Source: Alcaligenes aquatilis (GTDB lineage: Bacteria; Pseudomonadota; Gammaproteobacteria; Burkholderiales; Burkholderiaceae_B). Taken from it: a stretch of 64,000 bases of DNA. This document shows positions 17,542-27,265 of the stretch, piece after piece. The notes under the pieces were generated by a model. The model saw nothing but the letters and a program-made list of their open reading frames with translations, searched no databases and was not told the DNA's origin. Where the stretch lies: positions 1,612,001 through 1,676,000 of the forward strand of contig NZ_CP022390.1 of the NCBI RefSeq assembly GCF_003076515.1. Direction: 5' to 3'. Numbering within the stretch: position 1 is the stretch's first letter; each line of letters starts with the position of its first letter. Both the position numbers and the translations under genes were made by a program.

Positions 17542-18783
17542 ATGAACAACGCTGATCTCTCGTGGATGCTGGTCTCCACGCTTCTGGTACTAATGATGGC
17601 CGCGCCGGGCCTGGCCCTGTTTTACTCAGGGATGGTGCGTCAAAAAAATGCCTTGTCCATGTTGTCCCAAACCTTGCTGGTGTTCAGTTTGGGGGTGGTG
17701 CTGTGGTTTATCTATGGCTACTCGCTGGCTTTTACCGCTGGCAATCCCTTGATTGGTGGTTTCGACAAGGTCTTGTTCAATGGCATGTTTACTGCCGCTG
17801 ACCAACAGTTCTCCATGTCAGGCACCCTGCCTGAACTGCTGTTTGCGTCTTTCCAGGCCACGTTTGCCGGTCTGACATGCGCCCTGGTTGTCGGCAGTCT
17901 GGCAGAACGTACCCGTCTGTCCGCCATTTTGGTCTTTACTGTGATCTGGTTCACCCTGGCCTATCTGCCTATCTGCCATATGGTCTGGTTTGCCGATGGA
18001 CAGAACGGCGGTTTGCTCAACACCCGTGGCGCGCTGGACTTTGCGGGAGGAACGGTCGTACACATCAATGCTGGTATTGCGGGTCTGGTCGGTGCCTGGA
18101 TGATTGGCCCACGTTTGAACTACCGTCGTGAAGCCATGCCACCTCATAACCTACCCTTGACCTTTATTGGTGCGGCTCTGCTGTGGGTAGGCTGGTTCGG
18201 TTTCAACGCTGGCTCGGCTTTGTCTGCCAATGAAAATGCCACGCTCGCCTTCTTCAACACCATGTTGGCCGCTGCCATTGGCGTTGTGGCCTGGACATTG
18301 GGCGAATGGATCAGCAAAGGTCATCCTTCCTTGCTGGGTGCCTGCTCGGGTGCCATTGCAGGTTTGGTCGGCATTACCCCAGCAGCCGGTTTTGTGGCTC
18401 CCTCCGGTGCACTGGCCATTGGCTTGATTACTTCCCTGGCTTGCTTGTGGGGCGTTAATGTTCTGAAGCGCTGGCTGCGTGCCGACGATACATTGGACGT
18501 GTTTGGCATTCACGGTTTGGGCGGAATTGTGGGCGCGTTGCTCACGGGTCTGTTCAACGCACCTGTTCTAGGTGGTCCCGGCACCGCTGCTGGCAACAGT
18601 ATCTGGATGCAGTTGTGGATTCAGCTCGAAGGCGTCTTGCTGACTCTGGTCTGGTCCGGTGTGGCCGCCTGGATTGCCTTCAAGATTGCCAAAGTCGTCT
18701 GCGGTGGTTTACGTGTCGATGCTGACCATGAACGCGAAGGTCTGGATATCCGCACCCACGGTGAAACGGGCTATCAACACTGA
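17542..18783 (+). CDS. amtB: Ammonium transporter
   Basis: 413 residues, about eleven membrane helices. The first helix begins SWMLVSTLLVLMMAAPGLALFYSGMVR, and the pore histidine regions VVHINAGIAGLVGA and FGIHGLGGIVGALLTG carry the twin-His residues. It imports ammonium and is gated by GlnK, encoded directly upstream. It starts at AAC-rich MNNADLSWM, without the cleaved signal peptide of E. coli AmtB. The C-terminal tail (HEREGLDIRTHGETGY) matches the GlnK-contact region of the family. Confidence 0.96.
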   Translation: MNNADLSWMLVSTLLVLMMAAPGLALFYSGMVRQKNALSMLSQTLLVFSLGVVLWFIYGYSLAFTAGNPLIGGFDKVLFNGMFTAADQQFSMSGTLPELLFASFQATFAGLTCALVVGSLAERTRLSAILVFTVIWFTLAYLPICHMVWFADGQNGGLLNTRGALDFAGGTVVHINAGIAGLVGAWMIGPRLNYRREAMPPHNLPLTFIGAALLWVGWFGFNAGSALSANENATLAFFNTMLAAAIGVVAWTLGEWISKGHPSLLGACSGAIAGLVGITPAAGFVAPSGALAIGLITSLACLWGVNVLKRWLRADDTLDVFGIHGLGGIVGALLTGLFNAPVLGGPGTAAGNSIWMQLWIQLEGVLLTLVWSGVAAWIAFKIAKVVCGGLRVDADHEREGLDIRTHGETGYQH

Positions 18784-18860
18784 GATCCCATCATGATTCT
18801 TGACTATCTTGCCCACAGGCAAACAGCCCCCTTCAAACACAGGTACAAACCTAAAAGAAA

Positions 18861-18887
18861 AAGCCCTCTCTCGAGGGCTTTTTTTTT
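18861..18887. terminator. Bidirectional terminator between amtB and cytochrome c'
   Basis: AAGCCCTC (18861-18868) / GAGGGCTT (18873-18880), 4-nt loop, then T residues on the plus strand. The 5' side is A-rich, so it also works for the convergent minus-strand gene. Confidence 0.88.
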
Positions 18888-18904
18888 ATAAGCAAAACGG
18901 CTGC

Positions 18905-19357
18905 TTATTTTTCTTTGCGGTAAGCGTCGTGACAAGTCTTACAGGACTTGCCCACATTACCAAAAGCCACACGGAAGGCATCAAAATCGCCTGAATCGGA
19001 AGCCACTTTCAGCTTGTCGATCGCAGCGGTGAAATCATCGGTAGCTTGCTTGAAACCCTGGGCATCGCTCCAGGCTTCTGCTTTGGTCTCGCCGCCTTCA
19101 GTACCGGCACCAAACGCGCTCCAAGGCAAAGCAGCCAAAACAGTCAGCACTTCCACGTTCTTGGCGATCGCAGCCGCGTCATAAGGAGCTTCCTTTTTAG
19201 CGACGGGAGCCATACGACCAAAATGCGAACCGATCAAGGCCATGCTGGCTTGACGGTAGTCCACCGCTTGCTCAGGCTTGGCGAATTGGGCTGTAGCTGG
19301 CGTGACAAACGCGGCGCACAAAGCGGCAGCGGCAGTCAAAAACGCAAGTTTTTTCAT
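18905..19357 (-). CDS. Cytochrome c' (periplasmic)
   Basis: 150 residues. A Sec signal peptide covers about 1-23 (MKKLAFLTAAAALCAAFVTPATA). The mature part is an all-helical protein with a single heme motif near the C-terminus, C139-K-T-C142-H143, followed by DAYRKEK; this layout is cytochrome c'. Members have a high-spin heme that binds NO and CO and are linked to NO tolerance; Alcaligenes/Achromobacter proteins are the type examples. Start chosen at MKKLAF with SD AGGAG 5 nt upstream. Stands alone, convergent with amtB. Confidence 0.9.
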   Translation of the reverse strand: MKKLAFLTAAAALCAAFVTPATAQFAKPEQAVDYRQASMALIGSHFGRMAPVAKKEAPYDAAAIAKNVEVLTVLAALPWSAFGAGTEGGETKAEAWSDAQGFKQATDDFTAAIDKLKVASDSGDFDAFRVAFGNVGKSCKTCHDAYRKEK

Positions 19358-19455
19358 GGGAACTCCTGTGTGATGAAACATAAAACACTTCATAAAGCAC
19401 TGGCTCAAGAAACCCGATCGGCTGTGCCCTTGTGCAAGAACACAGCCGTTTGGAT

Positions 19456-20991
<1,536 letters not shown>

Positions 20992-21067
20992 TCAGGCCCG
21001 GCCTGCGGGGCGTTCGCCCATAGGTTCCTGCTATACTTTTTGAGCCTGCAACTTTTGATAGCTTTTT

Positions 21068-21679
21068 ATGAAACTTATAGCTTCCCTCACCAGCCCATAC
21101 GCGCGCAAAGTGCGTGTTGTCATGGCGGAAAAAAAGCTCGATTACGAGCTGATTCTGGAGGATGTGTGGGCCGATGACAGCGATATTCTGAAACACAATC
21201 CACTGGGCAAAGTTCCCTGTCTGATTATGGATGATCAGGCAAGCTTGTTTGATTCCCGCGTGATCGTCGAATATCTGGATACCCTCTCGCCCGTCGGCCG
21301 CCTGATCCCCCAAGCCGGACGTGATCGCGCTGCAGTCAAATGCTGGGAAGCCATTGCCGATGGCTTGCTTGACGCCTGCGTTGCCATCGTGGTGGAAAAT
21401 CGCCGCCCCCAAGAGCTACGTCTGCCCGCCTGGATTGACCGCCAGAACAGCAAAATCACCGCTGCCCTGCAATCGATGAACAACACCCTGGGTGACCAGT
21501 CCTTTTGCATGGGCACCAGCTTTAGCCTGGCCGACATTGCCGTAGGCTGCGCACTGGGTTATCTGGACCTGCGCTTTCCTGAGCTGGACTGGCGCTCGCA
21601 GTACGGCAATCTGCAACGCCTGGATGAAAAACTCCAAGCGCGTCCCTCGTTTGCCAGCACCTTACCGCCTACGCAGTGA
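21068..21679 (+). CDS. Glutathione S-transferase family protein
   Basis: 203 residues. The N-terminal thioredoxin-like half has SPYARKVRVVMAEK in the glutathione-activating position, GKVPCL with the cis-proline, and DSRVIVEYLD. The helical half has SFSLADIAVGCALGYLDLRFPELDW, the N-capping box region. It resembles E. coli YibF. Glutathione binding is likely; the second substrate is unknown. Divergent from purB, monocistronic, with its own terminator. Confidence 0.9.
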   Translation: MKLIASLTSPYARKVRVVMAEKKLDYELILEDVWADDSDILKHNPLGKVPCLIMDDQASLFDSRVIVEYLDTLSPVGRLIPQAGRDRAAVKCWEAIADGLLDACVAIVVENRRPQELRLPAWIDRQNSKITAALQSMNNTLGDQSFCMGTSFSLADIAVGCALGYLDLRFPELDWRSQYGNLQRLDEKLQARPSFASTLPPTQ

Positions 21680-21701
21680 GCGTTGCGCTAGCAAGCCAGG
21701 G

Positions 21702-21726
21702 CCCATTCTTTTGAATGGGTTTTTTT
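21702..21726 (+). terminator. Terminator after the GST gene
   Basis: CCCATTC / GAATGGG (21702-21708 and 21713-21719), loop TTTT, then seven T residues. Confidence 0.88.
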
Positions 21727-21816
21727 ATGTCTGAAAAAAGGCCCGGCATAGTGCTTGATGTTTGGACAAACCTGCGGCAACTCAGTATGGGAAGCGTATT
21801 GAAACGCTCTAAAAGC

Positions 21817-21846
21817 AAAAAGGCAGACCCGTGGGTCTGCCTTTTT
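21817..21846 (-). terminator. Terminator after the mnmA-TauE operon
   Basis: 14-bp perfect stem AAAAAGGCAGACCC / GGGTCTGCCTTTTT with a 2-nt gap in the middle, ending 11 bp from the TauE-family stop. It is symmetrical and could act in both directions. Confidence 0.85.
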
Positions 21847-21856
21847 CTTGCCTGAC

Positions 21857-22669
21857 TTAAGCCTGTGTAATGGCCTGCGTAATCATATAGATCGCCAGCA
21901 CAGTCAGCATGCTGGCAAAAATACGCTTAAGCGTCACCTGGTCAATTTTGTGGGCCAGGCTGGCGCCCAAGGGCGCGGTACAAATACTGGTGGCCGAAAC
22001 AATCAACAAGGCAGGCCAGTAGATAAAGCCAATCATGCCAGGATGGCTGCCGAAAGTGGCCTGACCGGACCAGATATAGCCCACGCTATTGGCCAGCGCG
22101 ATGAAAAAGCCCAGTGCAGCCGAAGTGGCGACGGCCTGTCGCACAGGCACATTGCCACGCAGCATGAAAGGGACGGACAAGAAGGCCCCGCCCGCACCCA
22201 ACAGACCGGAGACGAAACCGATCAAGGCGCCCATGGCAGCGATCCAAAATGGGGCAGGCAAGGAGCGGCCTTGCACCGGGGTCGACTTGCGCGCCATTTT
22301 TGAAGCCGAATACAAGACGAACACACCGAACACAATCGCCAGCGCCGTGCTGTTGATCATGGCAAAAATCGCGCCGCCCGACAGCAGCCCGCCCACGATC
22401 AAACCGGGCACCATCACCTTGACCACGTCCCAACGGATAGCACCATGTTTATGGTGCGCCCGCACGCTGGACAAGGAAGTAAACAGAATCGTAGCCATGG
22501 CCGTGGCAATGGAGGCGTGCACGGCCAACTCTTGCGGCACGCCAAACAAGGGCAGCAGGAAGGTCAGGAATGGCACCAGAATCATGCCCCCGCCAATCCC
22601 CAACAGACCCGCGGCCAACCCTATACCGGCACCCAGCACCAGCAAACTGATGACAAGAATGGGATCCAT
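21857..22669 (-). CDS. TauE/SafE-family membrane permease
   Basis: 270 residues with about eight membrane helices in two repeats, starting VISLLVLGAGIGLAAGLLGIGGGMILVP; the second half repeats the pattern GFVSGLLGAGGAFLSVPFML. The family exports anions such as sulfite, sulfoacetate or other organosulfur compounds. It starts 9 bp after mnmA on the same strand, so they are probably cotranscribed. A link to sulfur metabolism is tempting because MnmA consumes sulfur, but that is inference. Confidence 0.85.
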   Translation of the reverse strand: MDPILVISLLVLGAGIGLAAGLLGIGGGMILVPFLTFLLPLFGVPQELAVHASIATAMATILFTSLSSVRAHHKHGAIRWDVVKVMVPGLIVGGLLSGGAIFAMINSTALAIVFGVFVLYSASKMARKSTPVQGRSLPAPFWIAAMGALIGFVSGLLGAGGAFLSVPFMLRGNVPVRQAVATSAALGFFIALANSVGYIWSGQATFGSHPGMIGFIYWPALLIVSATSICTAPLGASLAHKIDQVTLKRIFASMLTVLAIYMITQAITQA

Positions 22670-22678
22670 GCCCGCCTC

Positions 22679-23794
22679 TTATTGAATAATGCCGCCGCCC
22701 AGGCAGCGGTCACCGTCGTACAAGACCACGGACTGACCGGGGGTTACAGCCCACTGAGGCTGATCAAAATGCAGAGACAGGCTATCACCTTCAGCCGCCA
22801 GCACCGTGCAGGCGGCATCAGCCTGGCGATAGCGGGTCTTGGCATGAATCGGGCCCAACGCCGGCGGATGGCCTGCTACCCAGCTAGTCTGCTCAGCCTT
22901 CAATTCGGACTGCAACAGCCAGGGGTGATCGTGCCCTTGCACAACATACAAGGTGTTTGTAGCCAAGTCTTTACGGGCGGCATACCAGGCGTCGGCGGTA
23001 CCGTCTTCGCGCTGCTTGCCCTTGACGCCACCAATGCCCAAACCCTTGCGCTGACCATAGGTGTGGAAAGCCAGGCCCACGTGCTGACCCAGCACCTGCC
23101 CTTCCGGTGTCTTGATCGGACCGGGTTGAGTAGGCAGATAGCGATTCAAAAATTCGCGGAAAGGACGCTCGCCAATAAAACAAATGCCGGTCGAGTCTTT
23201 TTTAGCTGCATTGGGCAGCTTCAGTTCTTCGGCAATACGGCGCACTTCCTGCTTGTTGATCTCGCCCAAAGGAAACAAGGTGCGCGACAACTGCGCCTGA
23301 TTCAGGCGGTGCAAAAAATAACTTTGATCCTTAGAAGCATCCAGACCTTTGAGCAACTGGTAGTCTGTACCGCCCCCGGTCATGGGCACACCACGCACGC
23401 GAGCGTAATGGCCGGTCGCAATCCAATCAGCGCCCAAGGTCATGGCGTGGTCCAGAAAGGCCTTGAATTTGATTTCCGCATTACACAGAACATCGGGATT
23501 CGGAGTACGGCCCGCCGAGTATTCCCGCAAGAACTCCGCAAATACGCGGTCTTTATATTCTGCTGCGAAGTTGACCGCCTCAATCTCGACCCCGACCAGA
23601 TCGGCCACGCTGGCCGCATCCAGCCAATCCTGGCGCGAGGAGCAGAATTCGGAATCGTCGTCGTCTTCCCAGTTCTTCATGAACAGGCCCACGACTTCAT
23701 AGCCTTGCTCTTTAAGCAACCAGGCCGAGACAGAGGAGTCCACGCCGCCGGACATTCCGATAACGACGCGACCTTTTTTGGTGGAAATAGTCAT
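22679..23794 (-). CDS. mnmA: tRNA-specific 2-thiouridylase
   Basis: 371 residues. It thiolates U34 of tRNA-Lys, -Glu and -Gln. The PP-loop GMSGGVDSS (13-21) activates the uridine with ATP; C104 in [10 protein letters not shown] and C205 in [10 protein letters not shown] are the catalytic cysteines. Start chosen at [17 protein letters not shown]; the frame runs 17 codons further upstream without homology. It heads a two-gene unit with the TauE-like permease. Confidence 0.97.
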   Translation of the reverse strand: MTISTKKGRVVIGMSGGVDSSVSAWLLKEQGYEVVGLFMKNWEDDDDSEFCSSRQDWLDAASVADLVGVEIEAVNFAAEYKDRVFAEFLREYSAGRTPNPDVLCNAEIKFKAFLDHAMTLGADWIATGHYARVRGVPMTGGGTDYQLLKGLDASKDQSYFLHRLNQAQLSRTLFPLGEINKQEVRRIAEELKLPNAAKKDSTGICFIGERPFREFLNRYLPTQPGPIKTPEGQVLGQHVGLAFHTYGQRKGLGIGGVKGKQREDGTADAWYAARKDLATNTLYVVQGHDHPWLLQSELKAEQTSWVAGHPPALGPIHAKTRYRQADAACTVLAAEGDSLSLHFDQPQWAVTPGQSVVLYDGDRCLGGGIIQ

Positions 23795-23944
23795 TGCAGT
23801 GATGATGAGAGGTGTCGCAGCAGGCAGACCGATGGTCCGGCGCACACCTGACTAACTAAAAAAGGCATTGTACGCCTGCCCTGACGCATGTACAGGCCGA
23901 CGCTGCCAGTGCCTGGGGTTTCTGGAAAACGGTACTGCCCAAGA

Positions 23945-23976
23945 CACAAAAGCCCAGACACAAGGTCCGGGCTTTC
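23945..23976 (-). terminator. Probable terminator after the D-2-hydroxyacid dehydrogenase
   Basis: AGCCCAGAC (23951-23959) / GTCCGGGCT (23965-23973), 9 bp with one G-U pair, 5-nt loop. The T tract on the minus strand is short (TTTGTGT), so efficiency is uncertain. Confidence 0.6.
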
Positions 23977-24005
23977 AGGGCGACTCAAGTGTGACTCAAG
24001 CGCGA

Positions 24006-25433
24006 TCAGCCCAGAGGACGCGCAGGCAACATCTTGCCAGGGTTCATGATGTTATGAGGATCCAGCGCATGCTTGATGCTGCTCATCACATCCAGGGCAT
24101 CCTGACCGTGCTCGGCCAGCATGAACTCCATCTTGTGCAAGCCCACACCGTGCTCGCCGGTACATGTACCTTGCATGGCAATGGCACGCTCTACCAGACG
24201 ATGATTCAGGCGCTCGGACTCGTCCCACTCTTCCTGGCTGTCGGCATCGAGCAGCATCAGGACGTGGAAGTTGCCATCGCCCACGTGGCCCACGATGGTG
24301 TACGGGAACGGAGCCTGATCCATATCGGCCGCGGTTTGCGCCACACATTCTGCCAGGGCGGAAATAGGCACACAAACGTCTGTGGTGCTGGAGCGGCAGC
24401 CAGGGCGCAGTTGCAAACCGGCAAAGTAGGCATTGTGTCGAGCCGTCCACAAACGCGAACGGTCCTCGGCCTTATCGGCCCATTCAAAGTCCATGCCGCC
24501 GTTCTCGCGGGTAATTTCCTGAACCACCTGAGCCTGCTCCTGCACACCGCTGGGGCTGCCGTGAAATTCAAACAGCAGCAGGGGCGACTCTTTCAGCGTT
24601 AGCTTGCTGTAGGCATTGGTGGCACGCACTGCTGCGGCATCCATGAACTCGACACGCGCAATTGGGATACCCATTTGAATGACCTCGATCACGCTTTGCA
24701 CGGCAGAGCGCAGATCGGGGAAATTACAGATGGCGGCGGAAATGGCTTCGGGCTGCGGGTACAGGCGGACCGTCACTTCGGTAATGATGCCCAGCGTGCC
24801 TTCGCTACCAATGAACAAGCGAGTCAGGTCGTAACCGGCCGAGGATTTCTTGGCGCGATTAGCCGTATCGATAATGCGGCCGTCTGCCGTCACGACCTTC
24901 AGAGTCAGGACGTTTTCACGCATGGTGCCGTAGCGTACGGCATTGGTACCTGAAGCGCGGGTTGCAGCCATCCCACCCAGGCTGGCATCCGCACCGGGAT
25001 CGATGGGGAAGAACAAACCTGTGTCACGGATATGCTCATTCAGGGCCATGCGTGTCACGCCAGCCTGCACTGTCGCGGTGAAGTCCTCGGCATTGATCGC
25101 CACGATCTCGTCCATGCCGGACAAGTCCAGACTGACGCCACCTTGAATCGCCAGAAAATGCCCTTCCAGCGAGGAACCAGCCCCGTAAGGAATCAGGGGC
25201 ACATGGTGCTCATGGCAATGCCGCGCCACCCAGGCGACTTCTTCTGTGCTGCGAGCAAAAACAACCACATCAGGCAGCATGGGTGGATACGGCGATTCAT
25301 CCCGTCCATGGTGTTCACGCACAGCGTGAGAAAGCGAGCACCGCTCTTGGAACTGAGCCTGCAAGGCTTCTACAAAACCTTCAGGTAAAGGGCGCCGCGC
25401 TAGATCGGCATGACCGGGAGCATTCATGAGCAT
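24006..25433 (-). CDS. FAD-linked D-2-hydroxyacid dehydrogenase (D-lactate dehydrogenase, cytochrome type)
   Basis: 475 residues of the VAO/PCMH flavoprotein fold. The FAD-binding domain spans about 50-225 (PDVVVFARSTEEVAWVARHC, IPYGAGSSLEGHFL, GGMAATRASGTNAVRYGTMRENVL). The C-terminal cap ends in GTCTGEHGVGLHKMEFM and DPHNIMNPGKM, the typical catalytic-His and closing motifs of DLD/GlcD proteins. It probably oxidises D-lactate, passing electrons to cytochrome c or quinone; D-2-hydroxyglutarate or glycolate remain possible. Start: ATG at 25433, or an in-frame ATG two codons later; neither has a clear SD. Followed 20 bp upstream by aroG on the same strand, yet with a different role. Confidence 0.88.
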   Translation of the reverse strand: MLMNAPGHADLARRPLPEGFVEALQAQFQERCSLSHAVREHHGRDESPYPPMLPDVVVFARSTEEVAWVARHCHEHHVPLIPYGAGSSLEGHFLAIQGGVSLDLSGMDEIVAINAEDFTATVQAGVTRMALNEHIRDTGLFFPIDPGADASLGGMAATRASGTNAVRYGTMRENVLTLKVVTADGRIIDTANRAKKSSAGYDLTRLFIGSEGTLGIITEVTVRLYPQPEAISAAICNFPDLRSAVQSVIEVIQMGIPIARVEFMDAAAVRATNAYSKLTLKESPLLLFEFHGSPSGVQEQAQVVQEITRENGGMDFEWADKAEDRSRLWTARHNAYFAGLQLRPGCRSSTTDVCVPISALAECVAQTAADMDQAPFPYTIVGHVGDGNFHVLMLLDADSQEEWDESERLNHRLVERAIAMQGTCTGEHGVGLHKMEFMLAEHGQDALDVMSSIKHALDPHNIMNPGKMLPARPLG

Positions 25434-25453
25434 TCCAAAAAGGCAAAACCCTA

Positions 25454-26545
25454 TTATGAGTGGCTAAGTGCCCCCTCTTCAAGAGCGACTCGCGCCTGGC
25501 GACGCTGACGCACCGCTTGGGCCAGTTTTTCCAGAACCACCACGGTGTCATCCCAATCAATGCAACCGTCGGTGATGCTTTGGCCGTAGGTCAAGGGCTT
25601 GCCTTCCACCACGTCCTGACGACCGCCTACCAGATGGCTTTCGATCATCACGCCGCAGATACGCATATCGCCGCCCGAGATCTGACCGGCCACATCGGCC
25701 AGCACTTCGGGCTGACGGCGGTAGTCTTTATTGCTGTTGGCGTGGCTGGCATCGACCATCACACGCGGCACCATGCCGGCCTTGATCATGGCCTGGCTGG
25801 TTGCCTCGACGTTTTCAGCATCGTAGTTCGGCGTCTTGCCACCGCGCAGAATCACGTGGCAATCGTTATTGCCCACGGTGGACACAATGGCGGAGTGACC
25901 ACCCTTGGTGACCGACAGGAAATGGTGCGGCTGCGAAGCGGCCTTGATCGCGTCCAGAGCAATACGAATATTGCCATCCGTGCCATTTTTGAAGCCCACG
26001 GGGCAGGACAATCCGGAGGACAGCTCGCGGTGAACCTGGCTTTCCGTCGTACGAGCACCAATGGCGCCCCAGGAGACCAGATCGGCAATGTACTGAGGCG
26101 TAATCATGTCCAGGAACTCGCAGCCTGCGGGCAAATCCAACTGGTTGACGGCCAGCAGCAATTCACGCGCCGTACGCAAACCCTGATTGATGTTGAAACT
26201 GCCATCCATGAACGGGTCGTTGATCAGCCCTTTCCAGCCTACTGTGGTACGTGGTTTTTCGAAGTACACACGCATCACAATTTCCAGCTCGGGCGCAAAA
26301 CGCTTGCGCTCCACCGTCAAACGGCGGGCGTAGTCCATTGCAGCTTCAGTATCGTGAATGGAACAAGGGCCCACCACGACCACCAGACGATCATCGCGTT
26401 CGTGAAGAATCTTGTGAATGCTGCGACGTGCCTTGTGAACCGTGGTCGAGACAGCAGAGGTACACGGGAACTCGCGCATCACATGGGATGGGGGAGACAG
26501 CTCCTTAATTTCACGAATCCGTAAATCATCAGTATTGTGCGACAC
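25454..26545 (-). CDS. aroG: 3-deoxy-7-phosphoheptulonate (DAHP) synthase, class I AroG type
   Basis: 363 residues. It condenses phosphoenolpyruvate and erythrose-4-phosphate, the entry to the shikimate pathway. Motifs: VVVGPCSIHD (metal-binding Cys and substrate loop), RVYFEKPRTTVGWKG, GARTTESQVHRE, GFKNGTDGN and the metal residues in VDASHANSNKDY. It belongs to the AroFGH class that is feedback-inhibited by an aromatic amino acid. The start is GTG with TGGAG 7 nt upstream. A Phe/Tyr-rich leader peptide and terminator precede it, so transcription is probably attenuated by aromatic amino acid supply. Which isoenzyme (Phe- or Tyr-sensitive) cannot be told. Confidence 0.94.
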   Translation of the reverse strand: MSHNTDDLRIREIKELSPPSHVMREFPCTSAVSTTVHKARRSIHKILHERDDRLVVVVGPCSIHDTEAAMDYARRLTVERKRFAPELEIVMRVYFEKPRTTVGWKGLINDPFMDGSFNINQGLRTARELLLAVNQLDLPAGCEFLDMITPQYIADLVSWGAIGARTTESQVHRELSSGLSCPVGFKNGTDGNIRIALDAIKAASQPHHFLSVTKGGHSAIVSTVGNNDCHVILRGGKTPNYDAENVEATSQAMIKAGMVPRVMVDASHANSNKDYRRQPEVLADVAGQISGGDMRICGVMIESHLVGGRQDVVEGKPLTYGQSITDGCIDWDDTVVVLEKLAQAVRQRRQARVALEEGALSHS

Positions 26546-26585
26546 GATTGAACTCCAGTTGGTTTGCCAGATCCGGGGGCAAACG

Positions 26586-26618
26586 AAAAAAAAGCCGCCC
26601 GGACAATGCTGGCGGCTT
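26586..26618 (-). terminator. Attenuator (leader terminator) of aroG
   Basis: On the minus strand AAGCCGCC (26618-26611) pairs with GGCGGCTT (26599-26592), followed by a run of eight T. It lies between the leader peptide and the GTG of aroG. A rival pairing joins GCTGGTGG in the leader coding region (26675-26668) to CCGCCAGC (26615-26608), 8 bp with one G-U, and would break the terminator: the expected antiterminator. Confidence 0.82.
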
Positions 26619-26635
26619 ATTTCAGGATTTAGGTC

Positions 26636-26728
26636 TTACTTGTGTTTGGTGCAACCCGTCCTTTCCTCCACCAGCGGCATCGGAAAAGCATAAAAATAAA
26701 AGAAGAAAACGGGGATTGCGAAAGTCAT
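26636..26728 (-). CDS. Phe/Tyr-rich leader peptide controlling aroG
   Basis: A 30-codon ORF, ATG at 26728 with AGGA 8 nt upstream and TAA at 26636. Residues 8-15 read FFFYFYAF, that is five Phe and two Tyr codons in eight, plus Phe3. This is the composition of a classical attenuation peptide such as E. coli pheL. The stop is 18 nt before the terminator stem, and the antiterminator arm lies about 40-50 nt after the aromatic codons, so a ribosome stalled on Phe/Tyr codons would leave it free to pair. The function is inferred from this geometry. Confidence 0.78.
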   Translation of the reverse strand: MTFAIPVFFFYFYAFPMPLVEERTGCTKHK

Positions 26729-26842
26729 GGGAAAAATCCTAACACAGTTCCGGACGTGCCGCCAACAAAACCGGCAAGATTCACCCACAAAAACGCAGAA
26801 TAACAAAATATTTATACCAACAAGCCGCTAAAAAACACCATC

Positions 26843-26864
26843 AAACGAAACGATCATTTCGTTT
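26843..26864. promoter_or_regulatory. Perfect 8-bp inverted repeat upstream of the aroG leader
   Basis: AAACGAAA (26843-26850) and TTTCGTTT (26857-26864), 6-bp spacer, in the A/T-rich 305-bp space between the leader peptide and the YbdD gene. The half-site length and spacing suit a dimeric regulator. It is about 115 bp before the leader ATG. A T-run follows on the plus strand, so a terminator reading is also possible. I see no gene in this space. Confidence 0.35.
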
Positions 26865-27033
26865 AGCATTTTTTATTGGCCCTTTTGTTTCGTGTTATCG
26901 CAAAAAATCACGATAAATCGTTTAGCTGGCTTGTTTGTCTTATTTTTACATCTGTATACAAAACCGATCGCTATCTGTCCTGCTCAGATGCGAAAGGGCC
27001 AGAACACAGGGTTCTGGCCCTTAGCTGCCTAAT

Positions 27034-27264
27034 TTAGCAACACGCTATCCGTCCTTTTCCGCCATAACGCGCTTGCTGTCGCTCGCGGAAAAATTCGGCG
27101 TATTCCATCGGTTTCTGATCGGGGTGATTCACCCGCATATGATTCAAATAGGTTTCGTAATCAGGCACGCCCACCATCAGGCGCAAGGTTGTGGCCAGAT
27201 AGCGCCCGGTACCCCGCCCTGCCTGGGCACTGCACGAGATCGCTCCTGTCAATAAACCTTTCAT
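27034..27264 (-). CDS. YbdD/YjiX-family small protein (CstA partner)
   Basis: 76 residues. It matches the short family that nearly always follows cstA or btsT: GRYLATTLRLMVGVPDYETYLNHMRVNHPDQKPM with the invariant YxxYxxHxxxxHP pattern, then EYAEFFRERQQARYGGKGRIACC. The start is 1 bp after the cstA stop. E. coli YbdD and YjiX supports pyruvate uptake by its transporter partner; the mechanism is unclear. No membrane helix is visible. Confidence 0.9.
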   Translation of the reverse strand: MKGLLTGAISCSAQAGRGTGRYLATTLRLMVGVPDYETYLNHMRVNHPDQKPMEYAEFFRERQQARYGGKGRIACC

Positions 27265-27265
27265 A

